From: JAJNBA01 sp035512775
GTDB taxonomy: Bacteria; Actinomycetota; UBA4738; HRBIN12
Assembly (NCBI GenBank): GCA_035512775.1
Contig: DATKDI010000081.1
Coordinates: 12,143-76,142 of the forward strand
Reading direction: 5' to 3'
DNA length: 64,000 nt
Below, in pieces: positions 1-7,996 of this stretch (position 1 is the stretch's first letter; each line of letters begins with the position of its first letter). The notes under the pieces are model-generated. The model had not been told where the DNA came from. It did no database searches and was given only the letters and a program-made list of their open reading frames with translations. Position numbers and translations under genes: made by a program.

Positions 1-182
1 ACGAGGTGATGTTCCAACTCGCGTGGGTGGCGGGGGCCGTCGGCCCCGCCGTGCTCCCGATCGACTTCAAGGCAGGGATGCTGATCATGGCGGGCTTCTA
101 CCTCGCCCTCGCGAGCGCGTGGGCCGTCCGGTTCTTCCGCGGGGGACCGGAGCCCCTCAGAGCCTCACCGCAGGTGCCGTAG
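1..182 (+). CDS. C-terminal fragment of a membrane transporter (MFS-like), cut by window start
   Basis: The frame beginning at base 3 is open from the window edge to a TAG at 180-182 and encodes about 59 residues. These contain two hydrophobic stretches separated by a short polar turn (motif VGPAVLPIDF), followed by a basic, proline-rich tail. This is the pattern of the last helices of a major facilitator permease. The family call rests only on this tail, so another polytopic transporter is possible. The next gene (Rieske ferredoxin) starts 43 bases downstream in the same direction. Confidence 0.5.
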   Translation, partial: EVMFQLAWVAGAVGPAVLPIDFKAGMLIMAGFYLALASAWAVRFFRGGPEPLRASPQVP

Positions 183-225
183 GCTGCCGGCGCGCATCAC
201 CGGTCACGGAGGAGGATGAGGAGCG

Positions 226-537
226 ATGGCGGAATACGTGTCGGTCGGGGATTCCGACGAGGTGCCGGACGGAGAGGCGAAGGCGTTCGACGTGAGCGGC
301 GCCGAGATCGCCGTCGCTCGGGTCGAGGGTCAGCTCTACGCGTTCAGCGACATCTGCACACACCGACACTGCAACCTCGCCAACGGCGGCGAGATCGACG
401 GCACCACCATCGAGTGCGAGTGTCACGGGAGCCAGTTCGACATGAAGACGGGAGAGGTCCTCAACCCACCCGCCACCGAGCCGCTCGAGACCTACGAGGT
501 CCGCGAGGTCGACGGGATCATCCAGGTCGGTGCCTGA
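226..537 (+). CDS. Rieske [2Fe-2S] ferredoxin of a multicomponent oxygenase
   Basis: This 103-residue soluble protein carries a Rieske cluster site: Cys44-x-His46 and Cys64-x2-His67 (motifs CTH and CECH). The length and the lack of a signal peptide match the small ferredoxin subunit of bacterial ring-hydroxylating dioxygenases and related oxygenases. It would pass electrons from a reductase to a terminal oxygenase. The next gene, an FAD reductase, overlaps its stop by 8 bases, so the two form an electron-transfer unit. No terminal Rieske oxygenase lies in this window; the P450 at 29.7 kb is a possible but unproven partner. Confidence 0.85.
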   Translation: MAEYVSVGDSDEVPDGEAKAFDVSGAEIAVARVEGQLYAFSDICTHRHCNLANGGEIDGTTIECECHGSQFDMKTGEVLNPPATEPLETYEVREVDGIIQVGA

Positions 538-1789
538 GGAGGGCGACGCCCCTCGCTCCATCGTCATCGTCGGCGCGAGCCTGGCCGGCGGGACCGCCGC
601 GGGAGTGCTGCGGGATCACGGCTACGAGGGCCGCCTCAGCCTGATCGGCGCGGAGGAGGAGCCTCCCTACGAGCGTCCTCCGCTCTCCAAGGAGCTCCTG
701 CGCGGAGAGCTCGACTTCGAGGACGCCCTCGTGCGACCCGCCTCCTGGTACGAGGAGCACGACGTCGACGCTCGCTTCGGCACGATGGCGGTGCAGATCG
801 ACGTCCATGCGCGCGAGGTGGTGCTCGCGGGCGGGGAACGACTCCCGTTCGATCGACTGCTGGTGAGCACCGGGAGCCGCAACCGGCGGCTGGAGGTGCC
901 GGGAGCCGGTCTGCCGGGCGTGTTCGACCTCCGCTATCACCGCGACGCCGTTCGGATCCGCGACGCCGCCAAGGAGGGCGCCCGTGTCGTGTGCGTCGGC
1001 ATGGGATTCATCGGCGCGGAGGTGGCGGCGTCGCTCCGGGCGATCGGGTGCGACGTCACGGTCGTCGAGATCTTCGAGACCACCCTGTATCGGATCCTCG
1101 GGCCGGAGATCGGCCGCGTGCTCGAAGGGATCCATCGCGATCACGGCGTGACGATGCACTTCAGCGACTCGGTGGAACGGTTCGAAGGCGACAGCAGGCT
1201 CGAGCGCGTCGTCACCGAGAGCGGCAAGCAGATCGACGCCGACGTCGCGGTGATCGGCGTCGGCACCGAGCCGGCCGTGGAGATCATGGCCGGGACAGGC
1301 TTGGACCAGGGGGGCGGGATCCGGGTGGGTTCGGGCCTCGAGACGACCGTCCCGGGCGTCTTCGCCGCCGGCGACGTCGCCCTGCACGACCATCCCGTGT
1401 TCGGACCGATCCGTGTCGAGCACTACGACAACGCCGTGAAGATGGGGGAACACTCGGCGAACGCGATGCTGGGCTCCGCGAAGGCCTTCGACGACCCGCA
1501 CTGGTTCTGGTCGGATCAGTACGACTCGAAGATCGAGATGGCCGGGTACGCGCCGACCTGGGACCGGATGGTGGTCCGGGGATCGCTCGAGGAGCGCTCC
1601 TTCTGCGCGTTCCTGTTGGATAGTGGAGGGGTGGTTCGATCGACGGTGTCCCTTGACTGGAAGCGCGACGTGCGGCGGTCGTTCGGATTGATCAGGTCCC
1701 AGGTGGCTCCCGACCCGGAGGCGCTCGTCGACCCGGACGTGGATCTTCGGAAGCTCGTGCCCCAGCCAGAGAGCGAGAAGGGCGGCTAG
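530..1789 (+). CDS. FAD/NAD(P)-dependent ferredoxin reductase
   Basis: A 419-residue reductase starting at GTG 530, overlapping the Rieske gene. It has an N-terminal FAD-binding Rossmann motif (VGASLAGG, about residues 15-22), a second NAD-binding Rossmann motif near residue 152 (VGMGFIGAEVA), and the conserved FAD motif GVFAAGDV near 280. A C-terminal ferredoxin-reductase dimerisation domain follows. This is the layout of the BphA4/rhodocoxin-reductase family, which transfers electrons from NADH through FAD to a ferredoxin. The adjacent Rieske gene is its obvious acceptor. Length is normal for the family. Confidence 0.88.
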   Translation: MPEEGDAPRSIVIVGASLAGGTAAGVLRDHGYEGRLSLIGAEEEPPYERPPLSKELLRGELDFEDALVRPASWYEEHDVDARFGTMAVQIDVHAREVVLAGGERLPFDRLLVSTGSRNRRLEVPGAGLPGVFDLRYHRDAVRIRDAAKEGARVVCVGMGFIGAEVAASLRAIGCDVTVVEIFETTLYRILGPEIGRVLEGIHRDHGVTMHFSDSVERFEGDSRLERVVTESGKQIDADVAVIGVGTEPAVEIMAGTGLDQGGGIRVGSGLETTVPGVFAAGDVALHDHPVFGPIRVEHYDNAVKMGEHSANAMLGSAKAFDDPHWFWSDQYDSKIEMAGYAPTWDRMVVRGSLEERSFCAFLLDSGGVVRSTVSLDWKRDVRRSFGLIRSQVAPDPEALVDPDVDLRKLVPQPESEKGG

Positions 1790-1996
1790 ATGTTCGGCTC
1801 GCCCGTCGTCACGCACCCGGTCTGTGACCTCGATCTGCACCAGCGCATCCGGGAGGCGAGGCGAGACGCCGTCGCCCGATCCGTCCGAGGGAGGGGACGG
1901 CATCGCCGCCTGTTCAGGCGTGGGCGGCTGGTCGACGTGGACGGAGAGGTCTTCCGCCCCGCCGGCGAGGACGTCGAACATTCATTCCGTTTCTAG
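1790..1996 (+). CDS. small basic hypothetical protein
   Basis: A 68-codon frame that starts on the base after the reductase stop (TAG-ATG), with a purine-rich GAAGGG 7 bases upstream. It encodes an Arg-rich protein with the segment RIREARRDAVARSVRGRG, which resembles the small protein at 51.4 kb (RIREA/READAFRRSRA style). No domain is recognised. The stop TAG falls inside the first unit of an 11-base tandem repeat. It could be a real co-translated microprotein or an accidental frame. Confidence 0.45.
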   Translation: MFGSPVVTHPVCDLDLHQRIREARRDAVARSVRGRGRHRRLFRRGRLVDVDGEVFRPAGEDVEHSFRF

Positions 1997-2030
1997 GCCG
2001 TTTCTAGGCCGTTTCTAGGCCGTTTCTAGG
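1987..2030. repeat. four tandem 11-base repeats carrying stops in all frames
   Basis: The unit ccgtttctagg occurs four times without interruption or mismatch. Because 11 is not a multiple of 3 and each unit holds the palindrome CTAG, the array places a TAG stop in all three frames on each strand. It lies between the end of the small protein after the ferredoxin reductase and the convergent end of the ABC ATPase gene. Its role is unknown; it could also come from replication slippage. Confidence 0.9.
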
Positions 2031-2054
2031 AAGGTTCGCGCTGGATCGCTTCGA

Positions 2055-2774
2055 TCAGTCGACGGTGAGATGGGACACCATCTCCTGCGGCGTCCCTTCC
2101 CCTTCGACCAAGCCGTCGCGGAAGAGCACCACGCGGTTCGCGTAGCGGAGCGCCTCGGGGTTGTGCGTCGCCGCGAAGACCGCGCCGCCACGCTGGATCA
2201 CGTCCCAGAGCGCCTCGAGGATCACGTCGGCGTTCTCGGTGTCGACCTCGGCGATCGGTTCGTCCGCCATCACGATCTCCGGCTCCGGGATCAGCGCGCG
2301 GGCCACTGCCACCCGCTGCTGCTGGCCGGAGGAGAGCTCGTACGTCCGGTTGTGCATGCGCGTCTCGAGGCCGAGTCGGCGCAACCAGCCCTCGGCTCTC
2401 TCGCGAGCCTCGGTGAGATCAACCCCGATCACGCGGAGCGGCAGCTCGACGTTCTCGACCGCCGACAGCGCCGGCAGCAGCCCGAAGCTCTGGAAGACGA
2501 CGCCGATCCCCTGTTGGCGGAGGACGCGTCGCTCATCCGACGAGAGCGAACCCATCGGCCGGCCCTTCCATCGAACCTCCCCTTCATCGGGGAGATCCAG
2601 TCCGGCCAGCACACCGAGGAACGTCGTCTTGCCCGAGCCGCTCGGTCCCATCAACGCCACGAAGTCCCTTGACCGCACCGTGACCGATGCGCCGCGGACC
2701 GCCACGACCCCCTGCGCCCCCGGATAGCGCCGGACGATGGCGGTCCCTTCGACGAGGACATCGGGCTCAGGCAT
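2055..2774 (-). CDS. ABC transporter ATP-binding protein (LolD/MacB type), second ATPase
   Basis: A 239-residue nucleotide-binding subunit. Walker A is GPSGSGKT, the Q-loop is VVFQSFGL, the signature is LSSGQQQRVA (a variant of LSGGQ), Walker B is IVMADEP and the H-loop is ATHNPE. It belongs to the LolD/FtsE/MacB-type ATPases that power mechanotransmission exporters rather than importers. ATG at 2774 overlaps the stop of the preceding ATPase by 8 bases, so the operon runs permease, ATPase 1, ATPase 2. No substrate-binding protein is encoded nearby. The family transports lipids, lipoproteins or antimicrobial peptides; the substrate here is unknown. Confidence 0.88.
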   Translation of the reverse strand: MPEPDVLVEGTAIVRRYPGAQGVVAVRGASVTVRSRDFVALMGPSGSGKTTFLGVLAGLDLPDEGEVRWKGRPMGSLSSDERRVLRQQGIGVVFQSFGLLPALSAVENVELPLRVIGVDLTEARERAEGWLRRLGLETRMHNRTYELSSGQQQRVAVARALIPEPEIVMADEPIAEVDTENADVILEALWDVIQRGGAVFAATHNPEALRYANRVVLFRDGLVEGEGTPQEMVSHLTVD

Positions 2775-3636
2775 GGCCGGTCTCGCTCCGGCGCCGCAGG
2801 CGCACCTCGTCCGGGGTGACCTCGGCCTCGAGATCGACGCCGCCCAGCGCCGCCACGGCTTCGTCCGGGAGCCTGACCCGGCCGTCGTCTGAGATGGGGT
2901 CGACCGGCACGCCCTCGTGCAGGACGCGCCCGTCGCGCACCCTGATCCGGCGGTCCGCGCGCCTGGCGGCCACCAGGTCGTGCGTGACCATGATGATCGT
3001 GACGTGGAACTCGCGGTTGACCGCGCGGAACGCGTCCAGCACCCGGCCGGCGGACTCGGAGTCCAGCTCCGCGGTCGGCTCGTCCGCAAGAAGGATGGAG
3101 GGCGTGTTCGACAGCGCCGCGGCGATTGCCACGCGCTGCTGCTCGCCGCCGGAGAGCATGCCGGGCTTGTGCTTGGCACGGTCGGTGAGGCCGACGAGCT
3201 CGAGCAGGCCGTCGACGTCGTGTTTCTTGGCGACCTGCGTCCGGCGAACCGTCGCCGGGAGGCGGATGTTGTCGCGGACCGACAGGTAGGGGACCAGGTT
3301 GCGCGCCGTCCCCTGCCAGACGAAGCCGACCCGCTCGGCTCGGTAGTCCGTGAGGGCTTGATCTCCGAGCAGACCGAGGTCGCGTCCCTCCACCTCCACG
3401 ACACCGGCCGAAGCATGGTCGAGACCACCCACCAGGTTCAGGATCGTCGATTTGCCGGCACCGCTCGGACCCACGACCGCCAGGAACTCCGCCGGCATCA
3501 CGTCGAGGTCGACGCCGGCGAGCGCCACCACGCCGACGTCGCTCACCCGATACACCTTGTAGGTGTGGCGGAGACGCACGAGCGCATCGGACCCCTCCGG
3601 CCGGAAGCGGTCGGCACTGACGACGTTCTCGATCAC
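2767..3636 (-). CDS. ABC transporter ATP-binding protein, first ATPase
   Basis: A 289-residue ATPase starting at GTG 3636, whose GTGA overlaps the permease stop. It has Walker A GPSGAGKS, Q-loop FVWQGT, canonical signature LSGGEQQRVA, Walker B LLADEP and H-loop MVTHD. An extra C-terminal segment of about 50 acidic residues follows the ATPase fold. Two different ATPases and one permease of double length suggest a heterodimeric ATPase pair serving the two FtsX halves of the permease. Confidence 0.88.
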   Translation of the reverse strand: MIENVVSADRFRPEGSDALVRLRHTYKVYRVSDVGVVALAGVDLDVMPAEFLAVVGPSGAGKSTILNLVGGLDHASAGVVEVEGRDLGLLGDQALTDYRAERVGFVWQGTARNLVPYLSVRDNIRLPATVRRTQVAKKHDVDGLLELVGLTDRAKHKPGMLSGGEQQRVAIAAALSNTPSILLADEPTAELDSESAGRVLDAFRAVNREFHVTIIMVTHDLVAARRADRRIRVRDGRVLHEGVPVDPISDDGRVRLPDEAVAALGGVDLEAEVTPDEVRLRRRSETGHA

Positions 3637-6600
3637 TCGGCCTCCCCTCGGAGCACGCCGGTGACGGAGGCGCGCAGGAGAGCGCGCGCGGACAGCGCGA
3701 GCGCGATCGTGGTCGCGGCCACGATGGCCGCGAGCGCCACGCCGAGTGAGACCCAGTCCATCAGGAACACCGGAGGTGGATACGCGACCGAGAGGCTCGG
3801 TCCGACGTAGGGCATCATCAGGCGCAGCAGGAGGTAGCCGAGGCCGAGACCGGCCGCGACCGCGAAGCCGAGGAGCAGCAACTGTTCGAGGGCGAGCGTC
3901 CGGACGATCTGTCCGGACGCGGCGCCCATCGCCCTGAGGGCGGCGAACTCGTAGTCGCGTCGGCGCTGAGCGAAGTACAGCGCCGCCGCGACCCCCACGA
4001 CCACGAGGCCCGCGCCACCGGCCGCCGCGACGAAGTTCATCCCGAGGGCGAGGCTCTGGGGGAGCTGAGCGAGGAACCCCTCGATCGGCGCCGTCCCAGC
4101 CACGTCCCCGGGGAAGAAGCCTTTCTGACGGAGCGCCGGCACCGGGCTCTGCTCGCCCTCGGCCCAGACCTCGTTCAGGACGAGCCCCGGCTCGGGCACC
4201 ACCGCCGCGCGTTCGAGGAGGGCGGTGCTTGACGTGACGATGAACGGCTGATTGGGAAGCATCGACGGGAACTGGATCGCGCTTGCGACCGGATCGAGCT
4301 CGATCTCCTGCCCGCCGAGGGTTGCGGGGAAGACGGGTCCCCCGGAGGACGAGATGCCGGGTGATACGAGGACGGGCAAGGGGTCGGAGGGCGGCACGAT
4401 CCCGCCGATCACGTCGGAGGCTCCCGAGTCCATCTCGAATCGGACGCCGGGACCCGCGGGCTCGATGGAGCCGGCGCTGCCACGCCACGTGAGCGGTTCC
4501 CACTCGCTCAACGACAGTGGCCCGCCGTCGGCGGCGATCGACGGGAACTCGAAGGTCGCCTCGTCCGGGGCGTCCAATGACGTTCGGTGGATCGTGATCG
4601 AGAGCAACCGAACCGCGCCCTCGATCGGCACCTCGTAGGAGGCGAATCCCGGCTCGATCGGCTGAGGCGGGGCGCTGTGGACGACCCCGGCCTCGTCCAC
4701 GGCCGTCGCGGTGATCTTCAGGTCACGCACCCGCCGACTCGAGTCCATCTCGAACGTCAGCGCCGAGGACTCGGCCGGGAGTTCCATGCCGAAGGCGGGC
4801 GCCTGCAGCCGTCGCAGGATCTCGGGCAACGGCGTCTCGGAGAAGTCCTCGCGCCACCACCCGGCCGTCGCGTACGAGGCAGGGTCGATACCGAGGGTGA
4901 CCGGTGGGAGCTGGAACGGTCCGCTCTCGAGTCGCGGCTCGGTGCGAACCACCGGTGTCGTCATCGCGGGCATCTCGCGGATAACCGCTAGGACGTCCGC
5001 GGGCGGGGTGACGTTCACGCGCCAGTCGGCGCCGACCTGCGCGTGCGCCGCGTCCTCGTGATTGCGCAGGACGATCGCTCGGTACGACGTTGACACCACG
5101 AGGAGTCCCATCGAGAGCAGCAAGAGCAGGGCGGCGGCGAAGCCGGTCCCCGGCGAACGTCCGATCCGTCTCCCCGCGAGGTACCTCGGCAGTCGTCGCG
5201 AGCGGCCGATCCGGGAGTCGAGCGCTCGGAACACCAGGAGCAGGAGCCTGAGCGCGAGGAACGACCCGCCGAACAGCAGGAGGGTGGGGGCGACGAGGAT
5301 CAGCGGGTCGATCTCGCCGGATCCGGCCTCGGGCCGCGTCCCGGTCCGAAGCTGGAGGAACGCGAACAGGCCGAGCGGAAGGACGAACAGCTCCACCGGC
5401 ACGCGCGCGAGCAGCGGACGGTCCTCCCGGGACGCCGCCCTCCGCTCCTCGAGCACCGTCCGTGACACGTACGGGACGGAGAGCCCCAGGAGGATCACGC
5501 CTCCGACGACGGCGGCGACGAGCCCGAGGAGCTGGCCCGTGGTGTTCAGGCGGATCGGGAAGGTCACGCCGGGGAGATCGGGTCCGTTCGCGGTGCTCGC
5601 GAGCGCCGCGAGACCCATGCCGAGGAGCAACCCGAGAGGGAACGCGACGATCGCGGCGAACACGGCTTGGATCGCCTGCGCGGCGAGGAGCACACCTCGG
5701 CGGAAACCCCGGCTGTGCAGCACGGCGAGCTCGAACGCCTGTCTGGTGAGTGCGAGCGCACCGACGCCGGCGAGCACGGCCAGCGTGACCGCGCCGATCT
5801 GGAAGACCACGAGCAGGATCGGCACGGCGAGGTCGGCGATGCGCTGCCGGACGATGTCGAGAAGCGTGCCCAGTCCCGAGATCAGATCCACCGTGCTGAG
5901 CCCCGCTTCTGTCTGCAGGCTCGTGAAGATCTGCTGCAGCTGGTCCGGAACCTCCGAGGCCCGCTCGAACGGCACGCCTGTGAGCGCGAGGTACGCGTCC
6001 CATGTGAACTGGGTCGTGAGCTCCAGCTCCCGTGTGACTCGGACCAGCGTCTCGAGCCCTACGACGGCGGGCTGGGGCTGGGTCGAGTCCGGATCCGGCA
6101 AGGGATTCTGCGAGCCGAACCAGAAGGGATCGTCTCGCTCGGCGGTGAGGTAGGTACCGGCGACGACGAGTGCCAGCCGCTTGCCGGAAGGACCGATGAC
6201 GTCGAGACGGTCGCCAGGGCGCACGCGCAGGAGCCGGGCCATCGCGGCGTGGAGGATGATCCCGTCGTCGCCGGGGGGATCGCCGCGGATCTCGAGGTGC
6301 TCTTCGATGGTCTCGCGCGCAAGGATGGGCACGGACGGTCCGGCGGGGGTCCCGAGGCGTACCGTGCCCAACCCCTGCCGGACGATCCGATCCAGGGGAA
6401 GCGACTCGGTGCGCGTGGTGATGACCTCGTCCGCAGCGTCCCAGTCGAAGCTCTGATCGCCGAACACCTGCAGGCGAGCGTGCCGCACGGTGGGGGGAGC
6501 GCCGGCGAGCTCCGAGGACAGGATCGCTTCGCGTGCGGCGTCTGCGTAGATCGGACCGGCGACGAGGACCCCCACCGAGAAGGCCAGCGTGACCACGACG

Positions 6601-6665
6601 GCCAAGCCCAGCAGCCGCTGAGCGACGAAGCGCTTCAACAGGAACCGAAGGGTTGCCATACGCAT
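3633..6665 (-). CDS. FtsX/MacB-like ABC transporter permease
   Basis: This 1010-residue membrane protein has an N-terminal membrane segment (about residues 17-37) followed by a large extracytoplasmic domain. A first group of helices lies around 285-480 and a second extracytoplasmic domain of some 300 residues follows. A final group of three helices sits near 880-1000. This is the duplicated FtsX architecture of MacB/LolC-type exporters fused in one chain. The start at ATG 6665 is followed by a second ATG two codons later, and either could be used. It is divergent from the aminotransferase gene, leaving 173 bases between them. Confidence 0.85.
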   Translation of the reverse strand: MRMATLRFLLKRFVAQRLLGLAVVVTLAFSVGVLVAGPIYADAAREAILSSELAGAPPTVRHARLQVFGDQSFDWDAADEVITTRTESLPLDRIVRQGLGTVRLGTPAGPSVPILARETIEEHLEIRGDPPGDDGIILHAAMARLLRVRPGDRLDVIGPSGKRLALVVAGTYLTAERDDPFWFGSQNPLPDPDSTQPQPAVVGLETLVRVTRELELTTQFTWDAYLALTGVPFERASEVPDQLQQIFTSLQTEAGLSTVDLISGLGTLLDIVRQRIADLAVPILLVVFQIGAVTLAVLAGVGALALTRQAFELAVLHSRGFRRGVLLAAQAIQAVFAAIVAFPLGLLLGMGLAALASTANGPDLPGVTFPIRLNTTGQLLGLVAAVVGGVILLGLSVPYVSRTVLEERRAASREDRPLLARVPVELFVLPLGLFAFLQLRTGTRPEAGSGEIDPLILVAPTLLLFGGSFLALRLLLLVFRALDSRIGRSRRLPRYLAGRRIGRSPGTGFAAALLLLLSMGLLVVSTSYRAIVLRNHEDAAHAQVGADWRVNVTPPADVLAVIREMPAMTTPVVRTEPRLESGPFQLPPVTLGIDPASYATAGWWREDFSETPLPEILRRLQAPAFGMELPAESSALTFEMDSSRRVRDLKITATAVDEAGVVHSAPPQPIEPGFASYEVPIEGAVRLLSITIHRTSLDAPDEATFEFPSIAADGGPLSLSEWEPLTWRGSAGSIEPAGPGVRFEMDSGASDVIGGIVPPSDPLPVLVSPGISSSGGPVFPATLGGQEIELDPVASAIQFPSMLPNQPFIVTSSTALLERAAVVPEPGLVLNEVWAEGEQSPVPALRQKGFFPGDVAGTAPIEGFLAQLPQSLALGMNFVAAAGGAGLVVVGVAAALYFAQRRRDYEFAALRAMGAASGQIVRTLALEQLLLLGFAVAAGLGLGYLLLRLMMPYVGPSLSVAYPPPVFLMDWVSLGVALAAIVAATTIALALSARALLRASVTGVLRGEAE

Positions 6666-6743
6666 CTCAGGGCCCGGCGAGGGCCCCGTCGACCGATGAT
6701 ACGGACCTGCGCTTCCTTGCCGATGGCCGGGAGTGTCGGAACC

Positions 6744-6771
6744 TTGCCCCCGGGTGAGTGCTTGCTAGGCT
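6744..6771 (+). promoter_or_regulatory. predicted sigma70-type promoter for the aminotransferase-serA operon
   Basis: TTGCCC (6744-6749), a 16-base spacer and TAGGCT (6766-6771) fit an actinobacterial housekeeping promoter. Transcription would begin near 6778, giving a leader of about 60 bases before ATG 6839. Confidence 0.5.
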
Positions 6772-6838
6772 GCGAGTGACCGCCGGACCCGTCGAGGAAC
6801 CCCAGAGAGACCCTAGAAGAAACCTCGAGGAGACGCAG

Positions 6839-7996
6839 ATGGATAGGCCCGAGATCATCCTGGCGCCCGGCCCCACGCCCATCCCGCCCGAGGTGCTCCT
6901 CGCACAGGGCAGTCCTCTCGTCTATCACCGAGGGCCCGGCTTCGGACGGCTGATGCGCGACGTGACGGCGCGACTGAAGGAGCTGTACCGAACGGAGGGA
7001 GCCGACGTCCTGCTGATGACGTCCTCCGGCACCGGCGGGCTCGAGTCCGCCGTCCAGAACGTCTTCTCTCCCGGAGACGAGGTCCTCATCCCGCTCGCAG
7101 GCTTCTTCTCCGAGCGGTGGCGCTCCCTCGCGACCGCCATGGGCCTTGTGGTTCGCACGGTGGACCACGAGTGGGGAGAGAAGGTCGACACGTCGCGGGT
7201 CGCGGACGCGCTCGCGGAGCGTCCCGTGAAGGCCGTGCTGCTCACCCACTCGGAGACCTCGACCGGCGTGATCCAGCCGGTGCAGGAGCTCGCCCGCGTC
7301 GCCAACGACGCCGGTGTGATGGTGGTCGCGGACGTCGTGAGCAGCCTCGGCGCCGTTCCGTTCGAGTTCGATGCCTGGGGGATCGATGTCGCCGTCGGCG
7401 GCTCGCAGAAGGCGCTCTCGGCGAGCCCGGGTATCGCGTTCGTCGCGATCAGCCGGCGGGCGTGGGATGCCCACGCCGCCGCGACGATGCCGCGGTTCTA
7501 CTTCGACTGGTCGATCTACCGCCGATTCGCCGAGCTGCCCGACCCGGAGAACCCGTGGACGCCGGCGATCAGCGTGATGCAGGGACTCCACGCGGCACTC
7601 GAGCTGTACTTCCAGGACGGGGTCGACACGGCCCATCGCCGCCATGAGCTCCTGTCGCGCGCGGTGAAAGAAGGCGTGAAGGCGCTCGGCCTCGATCTGT
7701 TCGGCGAAGGGCTCGATCACAACTGGACCGTCACCGCGATCCGCGCCCCGGAGGGGATCGACGCCGACACGATCAGCGACCGTATCCGATCGGACTTCGG
7801 CTGTGTGCTCGCGCCCGGCCAGGGCCCGTTGAAGGGGAAGGTCTTCCGGATCGGACACTTCGGGTACTTCAGCGAGCTCGACATCATCCGCGGCCTCGCC
7901 GCCCTGGAGATGACCCTCGAACGGCTCGGCCATCCCGTGAAGCGGGGAGCGGCCGTGGCTTCGGCCGAGGGTGTGTTCCAGGACGCGGCCACGTAA
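6839..7996 (+). CDS. class V PLP aminotransferase (serine/alanine-glyoxylate type), likely phosphoserine aminotransferase role
   Basis: The 385-residue protein has the class V aminotransferase fold. The PLP lysine is Lys191 in GGSQKAL, and motifs include the N-terminal PGPTPIPPEV and SSGTGGLE. ATG 6839 was chosen because it follows a GAGGAG ribosome site, while the frame stays open further upstream. The family converts serine or alanine plus glyoxylate, and in several lineages it replaces SerC in making phosphoserine. Its stop abuts the serA start, which argues for that role here. The assignment to phosphohydroxypyruvate is inferred from the neighbour. Confidence 0.82.
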   Translation: MDRPEIILAPGPTPIPPEVLLAQGSPLVYHRGPGFGRLMRDVTARLKELYRTEGADVLLMTSSGTGGLESAVQNVFSPGDEVLIPLAGFFSERWRSLATAMGLVVRTVDHEWGEKVDTSRVADALAERPVKAVLLTHSETSTGVIQPVQELARVANDAGVMVVADVVSSLGAVPFEFDAWGIDVAVGGSQKALSASPGIAFVAISRRAWDAHAAATMPRFYFDWSIYRRFAELPDPENPWTPAISVMQGLHAALELYFQDGVDTAHRRHELLSRAVKEGVKALGLDLFGEGLDHNWTVTAIRAPEGIDADTISDRIRSDFGCVLAPGQGPLKGKVFRIGHFGYFSELDIIRGLAALEMTLERLGHPVKRGAAVASAEGVFQDAAT

